A DNA stretch of 64,000 nucleotides from Lujinxingia vulgaris (GCF_007997015.1 NZ_VOSM01000004.1:434001-498000), one strand, 5' to 3'. Shown: positions 23,726 to 33,902, numbered from the stretch's first letter. Numbers and translations: made by a program. The notes: generated by a model not told the origin, from the sequence alone.

Positions 23726-26700
23726 TCACTGCACCACGCGCAGCACAACCTCGCCGACCGCCGGGTCCACCTGGGTGTCGATCTTCATATCGGCCACCAG
23801 CCAGCCGCCCTCCGGCCAGACCATCGCCCGGGTAAAGAACCCGTGCGCCGCCGTCCCCGACTCCAGACTCCCTGCCAGCGTCTCCACATCCCAGCCGCCG
23901 GCGGCCGCGCGCGTCGCCGTCATCAACCGGTGGTTCGTCGCATCCTGGAAGAAGAGCCGCACGCTCCCATCCTCCGCCCGGAAGATCGTCACGTCATCGC
24001 CGATCGGCGCATCGGTCCAGCCGCCCACCGTGTCGCGAATCCCGTCGACCACAAGCTCCTCCGCACCGCCCGGCGCACGGTACGCCAGCGCCATCTGGTC
24101 GACCTTCATATAGGCCGCGTGCACCTGGTCAGCCTCGTCGGGCACAAGGCTCGTATACACCCCGGTCGCCTCGCCATGCTGCTGCACGCCGCCCCACTGC
24201 CCCTGGGCATCGCGCCACATCCACGACGCGCGCCCGGCCACGCTATCGAAGAAGCTCAAGAAGATGCGATCGCCGATCTGACGCGGCTGCACATGCAACG
24301 CCACCACCGGCGGATGCGCCTCCAGCCCCTCCACCGGCGCACTCACTCCCTGGTGAAGCACCTGCGGCGTCACGTCGACCAGCGCATCCAACGCGCCGTC
24401 AGCCGGAACTTCGCGATAACGAAGCTCCGAGCCTCCCTCCTCGGTGCGCGCCACATAGAAGAGGTGCAGCACATTCCCCTCCCGAAGCACCGCCGTCGAC
24501 AGACCCGCATCACCGCTCTCGTCAAGCACGCTGGTCTCAAACTCCCAGCTCCCCGCCGACTCCACACCGCGCGCATACTTCAACACCTGCGCATCTTCAT
24601 CGCGGTAGAAGACGTGCACCACCTCATCCTCATCGATCGCCAGCGCGGTATGCGTCCCCACCCGGTCTCCACCGTCGGTGCGACCGCCACGCGGACCATC
24701 CACATCACCGCGAATACGACCGCGGGTGGGAACGCCGTCCACAAACATCCACTCCAGATCCAGCCCGCCACGCGCCACACCCACCATCAAGTCCTGATAG
24801 CGAAGGTTGAACGCGCTCGCTGCCACCAGATCGCCCTGGCTATCCATCGAGGTGTACCCGCCAAAATACCCGACGGGAATCGGCGGCAACTTCACACACT
24901 CACAGCTCCCGCCGGTCACCTCACAGGCCACCGGATCGGAGCTGCCCATGTTGGTGACTTCCGGCGCGTAACCCGGCTCACAGGTCACATCGGCACACCA
25001 GTTCGGAAACTCCGTGCAGCTGTTGGTCTGCTGGCAGCAATACTGCGACTCACCACAACCTTCCGCACAGAAACTCTCGCACACGCACTGGTTGCCCTCA
25101 CCGCAGGTCGCAAACTCACCGACGCCACACTCCTGCGAGCAATCCGCAGGCTCCGAACAACCGGCCAGGCACTGCCCGCCTTCACAATAGCCTTCCGGGC
25201 AATCCGCGCTGCTCTCGCAGCTCAGCGGCACACACGCCCCTTCGACGCACGACTCATTGCCCGCGCACTCACTCGCGCAGGCCTGCCCCGCGTCATCGCT
25301 GCACCCGACCGTAAGCCCGAGCAGCGCCACCACGGCAACCGCCCCGGCCACTCGCCGACGCAGCCGCGCCAGCACAAGCAGCCCCACCATCAAGAGCAAC
25401 GCTCCGGGACCACCGCTGCCCGACGTCGTCGCGCAGCCATCGTCGCCTTCGCCACCGTCATCCTGACCCAACGCCTGACCTCGGGCAGCGAGCGTCGACC
25501 GCGTGCTACGCCCGACCTCATCACGCACCTCAACCTCCAGCGCTTCGTGGCCTTCCACCTCAGCGATCTCACGCACAGGGCCCCAGGCGCTCCACGCACC
25601 CTCGCCACGCGCATTGAGCCAGCGCACGCGCATCTCCAGCGCCTGCAACGCACTCGCCGAGTCCACCTGCACAAGCGCCGCGCGCTCACCCCAGGCCAAC
25701 TTCAGCTTCGGCGCACTGTAATGAACGCTGACGCGATGCTCCGTCGGCACCGACTGCCAGCGTGCGCCCTCGCGCATCGCGCGGGCCCGCAGCTCCACCT
25801 TATGATCTCCCTCCAGGCGCAGCATCGGGTCGGTGATCACAAGGTTCGGCCCCACTCCCGCAAGCTGCCACACCCCACCGTTGAGACGGTACGCGTACTC
25901 ATACACGTCACCAGCCACCGGCATGCCGCTCTCGGTCGCCTGCACATCGAGCTCCAACCGAACCTGCGGAGCGTTGCCTTCCTCCTGCGTCACCAACACC
26001 TTGCTCTTCAAAACGTCCGAGCCCACCACCGACATCAACCCGGCCGACGGTTCGCTTCCCACAAACTCCAGGTCCGCAAACAGGCCCAGGTATTCGTTAT
26101 TGTCGATGCCGGTAATGTCGTCGTCATCCAGCAACAGGCGGTAGCCCACAAACTCCGGAAGATCGATCGGATCGGCCAGCGCCTCGGTCAGCGCCGGCAG
26201 CGCAAAGCCCATCAACGTCGGCAAAAGATCGATCAGCGCCTGCGCATCACCCTCCAGAAGCTCATCGTTGAGCACGCGGATATTCTTCAGGGCGCCTTCA
26301 ATATCGCCCAGCACCGCGAAGAGCTGGCCCTGGTCGTCAATCGTCACCGCGATCGGAAGCTCAATATCGGTGCGCAGCGTAAACAGGCGCGTATCGCGCT
26401 CCTGCACAAAGCCATACATATGCAGGTCCACATCCTTCCAATCCAGGGTCAGCAGCCCCTCTTCCACCACACGGTCCCCACCCTCAGTGCGCACCACGTT
26501 GGCCCCCAGCACCACCTCCGGCGCCTGCTGCGGCGCAAGCTGAATGCGCATCGGCGCATCCCGCGTCGAGAACACACTCAGCGAAGGCACAAGCCCCGCA
26601 ATCGTCCCCGTCGAGAGCATATCCACCTGCGCCGAGCCCACCGACGCACACAGCCCGCCGCTCGACCACACCGACCAGAAGAGGTGCTGCAACGCCCGCT

Positions 26701-27850
26701 GGCTCAACGCCAGACCAAACATAAAGGGCGTCCCATCCGGCTTCACATCACTGTTGATCGTCGGCGAAGGCGTAATTGGCGCCAGAGAAGGACGCGTGGT
26801 CGGATCGACCGGCACACATGTCTCATAGGTCTCCGGCTGAAAACCCGCCCGCGCCGCGAGCGAAAGCCCCGTATCGGCCACCGCCCGGTCCGCAAGTCGC
26901 CCCGTCATAAAGATGTCGGCAATATCACCACTGGAGAACTCACCAATCAGCGCCCCCAGCTCAATCGCCCCTTCCATTCCCAGCATCCGCGGCACGCACT
27001 TCTGGTTGGCGTCATACACGCACACCTGCGTTCCCGAGACCTCCCCACAGGACGCGCCCGCGCCACACGCCGGCTCGCCATCCCCACACACCTGGCAGAC
27101 CTGCCCGGTCACCGCCTCCTGCACCGCCGCGTTGAGCTGGTCGCTGATCAAACGCTTGATCGTAGTGTCCAGCACCGACGCCGCCAGAGACACCAGCCCC
27201 GAACACTTGAAGTTACTCGACTCTCGCCCCCGCGCTGCGTAGTAGACGCCGTTAACGTTGGCCTCAATCTCGCCGACATCCACGCGTAAGTCATTGAAAG
27301 GGCTGAGCTCATCGACCGCAAACCCCACTGGAATCCGCGCCGGAATCTGCGCCGCGTCCCCTCGCGAGCCTCCCACACGATAGACATCCAGCCAGCAACT
27401 AAAATCACCAATGACCGGCAAGTCCCCCTCCACCGGCAGCGTGAACGCGACATTGCCCACCGTCACGCTTGCATCCAACCCACTCGGCGGCCGCGGAGAG
27501 AGTGAAGCATGTTCAACGCTCAGATCCAGCTGACAGCCCACGCTCCCATCGTCGCACTGACTCTCTTCATGGCAGACCTGGAAGTCACCCGTATCACTCG
27601 GCGGCACGCAAAAACTTAATCCCCCCTCCTGCACCGCCCCGATCAGGTTCGGAACCTCACTGGCCATAAACGAGAGCCCGTGACTGCTCAGGCGCACCTC
27701 CGCGCTCACCGGCACCGTCTTATCGATATGCTCCTCGGGGTAGGGAACCTCCGCAAACCCCTCCATATCGCAACCACCGTCACAGCCCATCACCACAAGG
27801 GCCGTGCTCCATAGCGTGGCGCGGCGCACCCAGCGTGTCTTCAGGCTCAT
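23726..27850 (-). CDS. Very large lipoprotein, apparent fusion of two envelope proteins
   Basis: The 1374-residue frame starts with a lipoprotein signal (MSLKTRWVRR to VVMGC). A GGGAG lies upstream of the ATG at 27850. The first part (to about residue 835) contains a Cys-rich segment, long beta-rich domains and an Asp-rich patch. It ends in a MYXO-CTERM-like tail: GCATTSG, a hydrophobic helix, then RLRRR (25346-25440). Directly after, in frame, comes a second lipoprotein-type signal (VAVVALLGLTVGC, Cys codon at 25301-25303). EGF-like Cys repeats (CESSADCPEG and following) and a propeller-like C-terminal domain complete the protein. Internal ATG 25390 or GTG 25351 could start a separate lipoprotein. 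Confidence 0.75.
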   Translation of the reverse strand: MSLKTRWVRRATLWSTALVVMGCDGGCDMEGFAEVPYPEEHIDKTVPVSAEVRLSSHGLSFMASEVPNLIGAVQEGGLSFCVPPSDTGDFQVCHEESQCDDGSVGCQLDLSVEHASLSPRPPSGLDASVTVGNVAFTLPVEGDLPVIGDFSCWLDVYRVGGSRGDAAQIPARIPVGFAVDELSPFNDLRVDVGEIEANVNGVYYAARGRESSNFKCSGLVSLAASVLDTTIKRLISDQLNAAVQEAVTGQVCQVCGDGEPACGAGASCGEVSGTQVCVYDANQKCVPRMLGMEGAIELGALIGEFSSGDIADIFMTGRLADRAVADTGLSLAARAGFQPETYETCVPVDPTTRPSLAPITPSPTINSDVKPDGTPFMFGLALSQRALQHLFWSVWSSGGLCASVGSAQVDMLSTGTIAGLVPSLSVFSTRDAPMRIQLAPQQAPEVVLGANVVRTEGGDRVVEEGLLTLDWKDVDLHMYGFVQERDTRLFTLRTDIELPIAVTIDDQGQLFAVLGDIEGALKNIRVLNDELLEGDAQALIDLLPTLMGFALPALTEALADPIDLPEFVGYRLLLDDDDITGIDNNEYLGLFADLEFVGSEPSAGLMSVVGSDVLKSKVLVTQEEGNAPQVRLELDVQATESGMPVAGDVYEYAYRLNGGVWQLAGVGPNLVITDPMLRLEGDHKVELRARAMREGARWQSVPTEHRVSVHYSAPKLKLAWGERAALVQVDSASALQALEMRVRWLNARGEGAWSAWGPVREIAEVEGHEALEVEVRDEVGRSTRSTLAARGQALGQDDGGEGDDGCATTSGSGGPGALLLMVGLLVLARLRRRVAGAVAVVALLGLTVGCSDDAGQACASECAGNESCVEGACVPLSCESSADCPEGYCEGGQCLAGCSEPADCSQECGVGEFATCGEGNQCVCESFCAEGCGESQYCCQQTNSCTEFPNWCADVTCEPGYAPEVTNMGSSDPVACEVTGGSCECVKLPPIPVGYFGGYTSMDSQGDLVAASAFNLRYQDLMVGVARGGLDLEWMFVDGVPTRGRIRGDVDGPRGGRTDGGDRVGTHTALAIDEDEVVHVFYRDEDAQVLKYARGVESAGSWEFETSVLDESGDAGLSTAVLREGNVLHLFYVARTEEGGSELRYREVPADGALDALVDVTPQVLHQGVSAPVEGLEAHPPVVALHVQPRQIGDRIFLSFFDSVAGRASWMWRDAQGQWGGVQQHGEATGVYTSLVPDEADQVHAAYMKVDQMALAYRAPGGAEELVVDGIRDTVGGWTDAPIGDDVTIFRAEDGSVRLFFQDATNHRLMTATRAAAGGWDVETLAGSLESGTAAHGFFTRAMVWPEGGWLVADMKIDTQVDPAVGEVVLRVVQ

Positions 27851-27935
27851 CGTCTTCTCTCCCATCGCGCTATCCTGATCCAGGGCGAGCGCGCCACACA
27901 TAATTCCGGGCGCGCTCACTCCATGTATGAAGTTC

Positions 27936-29327
27936 TTAAGCCAGCTCCGGCACATCCGCGGGCGGATTCCGGCGCAAACTCTCCACGTAATAATCGGCCT
28001 CGCGGCCGCTCTCCAGAAGGCCCTCAACGATACGCTCTTCCAGAGCGCTCTTCAACAGCCCCACCACAGGCGATGGTTTCAGCCCGAACGCGTCCATCAA
28101 GATGCGCCCGATGCCTTTCGGTAGCTCCGGCCGCAACGACTGCGCCTGCTCCAACGCCTCAATCCTCCCCGCAAGCTCCTCCACCCGCTCCAGCGCCGCC
28201 TCCCGCTTCGCCATCGACGCCGTCGTCAGATCCGCCCGCGCAAAATCCAGCATGCTCTCCACATAAGGGTCGAGCTCCCGCACCAGCCGCCGCACCGCCG
28301 GGTCGGTCCACTCCCCGCTGTACTGCGGAATCCGCCCGTGCAACGCGATGATATGACGCACCTCTTTCGCGGTGGCCTTATCCATCTTGAAGCGCTCGGC
28401 CACCTCATCAAAAGCGTTCGCCCCCGCATCCTCATGGCCATAGAAGCTGACTCGCCCCTCCCCCTCATCAACCTCCCGCGTCCACTGCTTGCCCACATCA
28501 TGCATCAGCCCCGCCCACTTCAACGCATCGGACTGCGGGCACTGCGTGATCACCTGCAGCGTATGCTCCCACAGATCCTTATGATGCACCGGGCTCGACG
28601 CATGAAAACCGCGCAGCCCCGCCACCTCCGGCAAAATGATCTGCAAGAGCCCCACCTCCTCCAGAAACGCCATCGCCTGATGGATGTACGGACCGTGCAG
28701 CATCTTCGTCATCTCCTGAAGCCAGCGCTCCCGGCTGATGTCCTCAATGCAATGCGCCCGGTCGGCCGACGCCTGCCTCAACTCCGCGTCAATCGTAAAT
28801 CCCAGCCGGCTCTGAAACCTCGCTGCCCTCAAGATCCGCAGCGGGTCCTCGGCCAGCGTCTCCCACGGGTCCCCCACCACCCGCATCACCCCTTTCTGCA
28901 AATCATCAAGCCCCCCGTACGGGTCAATGAAATCTCCCTCGGCGTTCATCGCCATCGAGTTGATCGAAAAATCTCGCCGCCCCAGATCCTGGTCGATCGT
29001 ATCCCCGTACGTCACCACCGGATGCCGACTTCCCCGCCGGTAATACTCCGCCGAGCGGTAGGTCGTGACCTGACAATCCTTCGGATACCCCTTCTCCTCC
29101 GGCCCCCTCAGCACCGCCCCGATCGTCCCGAACTCCTTGCCCACCTCATAATAAGGCAGGTTCGCCCCCTTGATGATCGCCAGAGACTCCTCCGGCAACG
29201 CGTTCGTACAAAAATCCAGGTCGTCCAACTCATCGATAGGTATCCCCAGCGCCACATCGCGCACCGCCCCACCCACCAGAAACAGTTCCTTCCCAGCCTT
29301 TTCAAAGGCCTCAAATAAGCGCTTCAT
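27936..29327 (-). CDS. cca: CCA tRNA nucleotidyltransferase with HD domain
   Basis: This class II nucleotidyltransferase adds or repairs the 3' CCA of tRNA. Visible are LVGGAVRD (17-24), the metal-binding DLDF, RRDFSINSMAMN, the R-rich RILRAARFQSRLGF, and a C-terminal HD domain (GLMHDVGK). The start at 29327 follows AAAGGAGC and gives 463 residues. An upstream ATG at 29402 would add 25 unlikely residues. A poly(A)-polymerase activity cannot be excluded by sequence alone. Confidence 0.92.
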   Translation of the reverse strand: MKRLFEAFEKAGKELFLVGGAVRDVALGIPIDELDDLDFCTNALPEESLAIIKGANLPYYEVGKEFGTIGAVLRGPEEKGYPKDCQVTTYRSAEYYRRGSRHPVVTYGDTIDQDLGRRDFSINSMAMNAEGDFIDPYGGLDDLQKGVMRVVGDPWETLAEDPLRILRAARFQSRLGFTIDAELRQASADRAHCIEDISRERWLQEMTKMLHGPYIHQAMAFLEEVGLLQIILPEVAGLRGFHASSPVHHKDLWEHTLQVITQCPQSDALKWAGLMHDVGKQWTREVDEGEGRVSFYGHEDAGANAFDEVAERFKMDKATAKEVRHIIALHGRIPQYSGEWTDPAVRRLVRELDPYVESMLDFARADLTTASMAKREAALERVEELAGRIEALEQAQSLRPELPKGIGRILMDAFGLKPSPVVGLLKSALEERIVEGLLESGREADYYVESLRRNPPADVPELA

Positions 29328-29497
29328 CAAGCTCCTTTCTCGCCCATCATTCTTCTGCCGCTGGTGTACCCAATCACCTCCGCGTCGGCAAACCCCGATC
29401 ATCGACGCGCCGCGTCACCCTTGACGTCCTTGAAATCACTGCTAAAACCCCTCCCCTCTTTTGGATTCACCCTGACATCACCACGAAAGGTACTGCA

Positions 29498-30145
29498 ATG
29501 AACAAGCTCCTCACCCTCCTCCTCGCCATCTTCCTCGCCACCGGCACCTTCAGCGCCTGCGGCTCCGAGGCCGACGAAGACCCCAACACCGAAGCTGACG
29601 CGGGCGACGACACCGACGCTGGCGACGACACCGACGCCGGCGACGACTCCGACGCTGGTGGGGACGATGTGCCCGCCGACCAGGAAGACGTTGCCGCCGT
29701 CATCGCCACCGAAGTCGCCCTCTACGGCGCCATCGACAACACCTACAACGAGAGCGAGTGCAACTGCGCCTTCGCCGACTCCGGCTACGAAAGCGCCGAA
29801 GCCTGCCTGACCGACCTCGTCATCACCGAAGAGGCCCTCGACGCGTTTGAGACCTGCGCCACCGCCGCCACCGCCGACATCACCGCCCCGGCTGCCGGCC
29901 TGGAGAGCTACACCACCTGCGACACCGCCGCGACCGATGAGTTCGTGACCTGCCTCGACGCCATCGACACCACTGTCTGCTCCGAAGACAACGACGCCGC
30001 CCTCGAAGCTTGCGCCACCACCTTCCAGACCTCCTTCGAAGCCTGCACCGCCGAGCCTGGCTTCACCTGGTACAACGAAACCTTCACCGTCGCCGTCGGA
30101 GATGCCGGCTGCTACGACGATCTCTTCCCGGCTCCCGCCGAATAA
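29498..30145 (+). CDS. Cysteine-patterned lipoprotein, paralogue 1 of 4
   Basis: The lipobox is TFSAC. An Asp/Ala-rich repeat (TDAGDDTDAGDD) forms a linker, and the mature domain has the shared pattern CxC...GYxSxxxCL, followed by further conserved Cys and a final GC. This member has ten Cys in the domain, two more than the other three. The protein of 215 residues is followed by a strong terminator. The family is not recognised. Paired cysteines suggest a disulfide-stabilised exported domain. Confidence 0.85.
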   Translation: MNKLLTLLLAIFLATGTFSACGSEADEDPNTEADAGDDTDAGDDTDAGDDSDAGGDDVPADQEDVAAVIATEVALYGAIDNTYNESECNCAFADSGYESAEACLTDLVITEEALDAFETCATAATADITAPAAGLESYTTCDTAATDEFVTCLDAIDTTVCSEDNDAALEACATTFQTSFEACTAEPGFTWYNETFTVAVGDAGCYDDLFPAPAE

Positions 30146-30189
30146 GGCTCCCCGGCGCATCCCGCGCCCGACAGCCTGACTCACAAAAA

Positions 30190-30215
30190 GCCGCCCGGCA
30201 CCCGGGCGGCTTTTT
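30190..30215 (+). terminator. Terminator after lipoprotein paralogue 1
   Basis: A 9-bp stem (GCCGCCCGG and complement) with a 3-base loop is preceded by an A run and followed by TTTTT, so it could work in both directions. Confidence 0.92.
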
Positions 30216-30340
30216 GCGTTCTTGTCCTCAACTCCCCTCCTCCCGCTCCCTTCTCCCTTGAACCTCATCGCACATCACGGCACCATTCCCTCCATCAGCA
30301 CGCATCCCCATCCCTCGAACCCACTCCCGGAGCCAGAGCC

Positions 30341-31006
30341 ATGTCGCATCGAACCCTCGCCACGCTTTGCCTCATCGTCACCTTCGCCCTCACCGCCGCC
30401 TGCGGCTCCTCCGAGCGCCGCGCCTCCGCCACCGGCTACGACGGCCCCACACAGATCGAAGGCGAAGACCCCGACCGCGGCGGCGCCTCGGGCTTTGCCT
30501 CCGCCCTCGCCCAACTCATGGGCACCGAAGCCCGCAACGACAACAGCGTCCACACCCTTGCCTGTGAATGCGCCTTTGAAGCCGAGGGCTACAACAGCGT
30601 TGAGCAATGCCTCGAAGACAACATCGACGAGCTTGTCTTTGAGGACGCCTTAACCGAGTGCTTCGCCCAGGCGATGACCGACCTCCCCACCCCGCCTGCC
30701 TCCCTCCAACGCGTCATCAACGATGCGCTCGTCGCCTCCAACACCTTCGACACCTGCATCGCCGCCATCGACACCTCTTCCTGCCCCGACGACCTCGAAA
30801 CGATCGGAGCCGCCATCGAAACCTGCGAAGCCGACCGAGACACCGCACTCGAGGACTTCGAGCCCGCAGAAGGTGACCAGGACTGGATCGACCAGTTCGA
30901 ACAGGCCGTCGAAGAGGCCGGCTGCTTCAGCTTCGGTCCCGGCGACGGCGGCAACCCGACCCCTCCCTCCACGGGCGGCGACGTGACTCCCGACGGCGAC
31001 CTCTAA
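30341..31006 (+). CDS. Cysteine-patterned lipoprotein, paralogue 2 of 4
   Basis: The lipobox is LTAAC, followed by GSSERRASATG, which nearly matches the same stretch of paralogue 4 ([11 protein letters not shown]). The core has CECAFEAEGYNSVEQCL, then Cys at TEC, DTC, SSC, ETC and AGC, giving eight cysteines. The C-terminus is Pro/Gly-rich. GGAG lies upstream of the ATG. The next paralogue starts 15 bp after the stop. Confidence 0.85.
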   Translation: MSHRTLATLCLIVTFALTAACGSSERRASATGYDGPTQIEGEDPDRGGASGFASALAQLMGTEARNDNSVHTLACECAFEAEGYNSVEQCLEDNIDELVFEDALTECFAQAMTDLPTPPASLQRVINDALVASNTFDTCIAAIDTSSCPDDLETIGAAIETCEADRDTALEDFEPAEGDQDWIDQFEQAVEEAGCFSFGPGDGGNPTPPSTGGDVTPDGDL

Positions 31007-31021
31007 TCACCAACGCACCCG

Positions 31022-31561
31022 ATGAGCTCCATGACCCGCTTCCCCATCATCACCCTCGCTGCAGCCTGCCTCCTCGCAGGCTGCAGCGCCTACTCCCCCC
31101 TCTCCCGCGGCGGCGCCCCCGGCAACTCCCCCCAACTCGCCAGCGACTTCGCCACCGCCTTCACCCACCTCCTCCTCATCGAAGCCGACGCCGACGCCTT
31201 CGCCTGCGCCTGCTACTTCGAAGAAGACGGCTACGCCTCCCCGCAGCAATGCATGGATCGCACCTCCATCAGCGACGCCGACCGCCAGAACCTCTTTGAA
31301 TGCACCTACGACGTCGTCCTCAACCTCCCCCCTGCCCCCCACGGCGTGCGCGACTTCGCCAGCCGCTACAAGCGCGCCTCCGCCTCCTACCAGCGCTGCC
31401 TGAACCTCGACGCCAACAACTGCTCCGACGCCGAGTTCAACCGCCAGTCCAACTGCCGCGCCCTCCTCGTCGCCGAGCTCGAAGCCGAACCCGCCGACGA
31501 CGCCAGCGTCCGCTGGTTCCAGAGCTTCGATAAGGCCGCCTCCAACGCCGGCTGCTACTGA
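31022..31561 (+). CDS. Cysteine-patterned lipoprotein, paralogue 3 of 4
   Basis: The lipobox is LLAGC. Its core is CACYFEEDGYASPQQCM, followed by Cys at FEC, QRC, NNC, SNC and the last AGCY, the same eight-Cys order as in its neighbours. It is shorter (179 residues) because the acidic linker is absent. A second in-frame ATG at 31031 could be the true start. Confidence 0.82.
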   Translation: MSSMTRFPIITLAAACLLAGCSAYSPLSRGGAPGNSPQLASDFATAFTHLLLIEADADAFACACYFEEDGYASPQQCMDRTSISDADRQNLFECTYDVVLNLPPAPHGVRDFASRYKRASASYQRCLNLDANNCSDAEFNRQSNCRALLVAELEAEPADDASVRWFQSFDKAASNAGCY

Positions 31562-31696
31562 CTCCCTCTGAAAGCATCTGAAACTCCCCCCCCGACCCGT
31601 GACTTCGGCGGCGACTTCTCTCACCATGGGCCTCGCTGCCATCGGGCGCATCTGCGCGCCTTTTGACATTGATAACCATCACACGGGACCGCTGAA

Positions 31697-32311
31697 ATGC
31701 CCCAACGCTACATCCATCTCGTACTACTCGCCCTCGTCGCCACCACCCTCAGCCTCGGCTGCGGCTCCTCGGAACGTCGCGGAACCCCGACCGGCAATGA
31801 TGACGTCAACCTCCCCGACGCCGGTGACGACACCACCTCCCCCTCCACCGACGAGCTCTTCGCCGAGTTCTTCGCTCGCCTTCAGTTCACAGTATCCGGC
31901 GAGCGTGATTACAACTGCCGCTGCTACCCGGAGGAGTTTGGTTATAGTTCTACGCAGGAGTGCCTGGACGAACACGAGCCCCTCCCCGACGACTTCGTCG
32001 AAACCATGGAGGCCTGCTTCAACGAAGAGCTGGAGGTCTACATCAACCCGGAAGACGACCTCGTCGCCCCCCTGCGCACCCTCCTCCTGACAGGCCTCGA
32101 CGCCCTGGATGATGAGGCCGTCTGTATGGAGTCCGCACGCCAGGCCACCGAGTGCAACGCCGCCAACGACGAGGCCTTCTCACTATGCGAAGACCAGCGC
32201 GCCGCCACCATCGCCGCCGCTGAAGAGGATGCTCCTGCCGGGGTCTCAGACTGGCTCAACGACGCCGCGAATATGCTCTACGCCTCATCCTGCCTCGACC
32301 TCATCCCCTGA
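31697..32311 (+). CDS. Cysteine-patterned lipoprotein, paralogue 4 of 4
   Basis: The lipobox is LSLGC, then [11 protein letters not shown] and a short acidic linker. The core [17 protein letters not shown] is followed by Cys at EAC, AVC, TEC, SLC and SSC. The final Cys context differs from the GC of the other three. It is the last of four tandem members and is followed by a strong terminator. Confidence 0.85.
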   Translation: MPQRYIHLVLLALVATTLSLGCGSSERRGTPTGNDDVNLPDAGDDTTSPSTDELFAEFFARLQFTVSGERDYNCRCYPEEFGYSSTQECLDEHEPLPDDFVETMEACFNEELEVYINPEDDLVAPLRTLLLTGLDALDDEAVCMESARQATECNAANDEAFSLCEDQRAATIAAAEEDAPAGVSDWLNDAANMLYASSCLDLIP

Positions 32312-32335
32312 GCCCGCCACACAACCTCGCCACGC

Positions 32336-32363
32336 AAGCCCACCGCCCCCGGTGGGCTTTTTT
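32336..32363 (+). terminator. Terminator after the four-lipoprotein cluster
   Basis: A 10-bp stem (AAGCCCACCG and complement) with a CCCC loop is followed by a T tract. Confidence 0.93.
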
Positions 32364-32455
32364 ATACCCAAACGCCAACGCCCTCCCCCCTCTTGCCTTT
32401 CCACCACCCGCCCCTTTACTTCTCGACGCCTTTATCCGAACCTTACGCCGCCTAC

Positions 32456-32469
32456 TGAATGACCATTCA
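32456..32469. promoter_or_regulatory. Inverted repeat upstream of acyl-CoA dehydrogenase
   Basis: TGAATG and CATTCA flank a 2-bp centre, 22 bp before the ATG. This form resembles operators of TetR regulators of fatty-acid degradation. The regulator is not in view. Confidence 0.45.
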
Positions 32470-32490
32470 TACCCCCTCCAAGGAGCGAAC

Positions 32491-33657
32491 ATGATCGGCT
32501 ACGGCTTAAGCGACGACCAGAAGATGTACCAGAAGACCGCGCGCGACTTCGCCCGCGATGTCATCCGCCCCGCCTCCGAACACCACGACAAGACCGGCGA
32601 ATACCCCTGGGAAATCCTCACCAAAGCCTGGGAACTCGGCCTGCTCAACACCATGGTCCCCGCCGAATACGGCGGCCTCGGCCTCGGCGCCCTCGAAGCC
32701 TGCATCCTCTCCGAAGAGATGGCCTGGGGCTGCACCGGCATCGGCACCGCCATGGAAGCCAACCAGCTCGCCACCGCCCCGCTGATCATGTTCGGCACCG
32801 AAGAACAAAAGAAGAAGTACCTCGGCATGCTCGTCGATAGCCTCAAAGACGACGGCACCCCCCACATGGCCGCCTACTGCGTCACCGAACCCGGCGCCGG
32901 CAGCGACGTCCAGGGCGTCAAAACCCGCGCCATCAAAGACGGCGACGTCTACCGCATCAGCGGCCAGAAGATGTGGATCACCAACGGCGCCAAAGCCTCC
33001 TGGTACTTCGTGCTCGCCTACACCGACCAGGACGCCGGCTACCGCGGCCTCACCGGCTTCATCGTCGACGCCGACAGCCCCGGCATTGAGGTCGGCCGCA
33101 AAGAGATCAACCTCGGCCAGAAAGCCAGCGACACCCGCTCCATCAGCTTCGACAACGTCGAAGTCCCCGCCGAAAACGTCCTCGGTGGCAAAGAAGGCGG
33201 CGGCTGGGCCCAGGCCATGGGCGCCTTCGACAAGTCCCGTCCCATCGTGGCGTCGGCTGCCGTCGGCCTTGCCCGCGCTGCCTTCGAGCACGCCCGCGCC
33301 TACTCCCTGGAGCGCACCACCTTCGGCAAGCCCATCGCTCACCACCAGGCCGTCAGCTTCATGCTCGCCGACATGGCCATGAACATCCAGGCCGCCCGCC
33401 ACCTCGTCTGGGAATCCGCCTGGCTCCACGACCAGGGCGAACGCAACACCAAGCAGGCCGCCTTCGCCAAAGCCTTCGCCGCCGACATGGCCGTCAAGGT
33501 CGCCAGCGACGCCGTCCAGGTCTACGGCGGCTACGGCTACTCCACCGAGTACCCCGTCGAGAAGCTCTACCGCGACGCCAAAATCTTCCAGATCTACGAA
33601 GGAACCTCCCAGATCCAGCGCGTTATCATCAGCCGCGAAATCCTCCGCGAAGCCTGA
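32491..33657 (+). CDS. Acyl-CoA dehydrogenase
   Basis: This flavoenzyme carries out the first step of fatty-acid beta-oxidation, making the trans-2-enoyl-CoA and passing electrons to ETF. The 388 residues align well with the medium-chain type. They include [12 protein letters not shown] for FAD and substrate binding, the [22 protein letters not shown] signature, and the catalytic Glu370 in YEGTSQ. AAGGAGC lies at the right distance upstream of the ATG. The exact chain-length preference cannot be read from the sequence. Confidence 0.94.
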   Translation: MIGYGLSDDQKMYQKTARDFARDVIRPASEHHDKTGEYPWEILTKAWELGLLNTMVPAEYGGLGLGALEACILSEEMAWGCTGIGTAMEANQLATAPLIMFGTEEQKKKYLGMLVDSLKDDGTPHMAAYCVTEPGAGSDVQGVKTRAIKDGDVYRISGQKMWITNGAKASWYFVLAYTDQDAGYRGLTGFIVDADSPGIEVGRKEINLGQKASDTRSISFDNVEVPAENVLGGKEGGGWAQAMGAFDKSRPIVASAAVGLARAAFEHARAYSLERTTFGKPIAHHQAVSFMLADMAMNIQAARHLVWESAWLHDQGERNTKQAAFAKAFAADMAVKVASDAVQVYGGYGYSTEYPVEKLYRDAKIFQIYEGTSQIQRVIISREILREA

Positions 33658-33730
33658 TCACCCGCTGAACTGAACCTCCTCGCCACGCCCACCGCTCCCT
33701 GAGCAACACGGCATCGCGAGACACACACAA

Positions 33731-33769
33731 AAGCCCCGACCCACCTCCCAGGTGCGTCGGGGCTTTTGC
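33731..33769 (+). terminator. Terminator after acyl-CoA dehydrogenase
   Basis: The 12-bp arms AAAAGCCCCGAC and GTCGGGGCTTTT are perfect and enclose a 15-base loop. The T-rich end makes it a bidirectional terminator. Confidence 0.9.
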
Positions 33770-33902
33770 GTTTCAAGAGCACTCCCCCTCACGGATCGCG
33801 CAGGCCTTGCGCCCCACACTGGACCACGCCCCCCTCGTCCTTACCCTCGCCACAACCTCGTTTCCACCCACATCCCCGCTCGCACGTACAAGGAGCCCCC
33901 CC

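Noticed and set aside
32506-33429. A 307-residue minus-strand open frame within acyl-CoA dehydrogenase
   Set aside because: It is a Gly/Val/Ala-rich shadow of the well-identified plus-strand enzyme.
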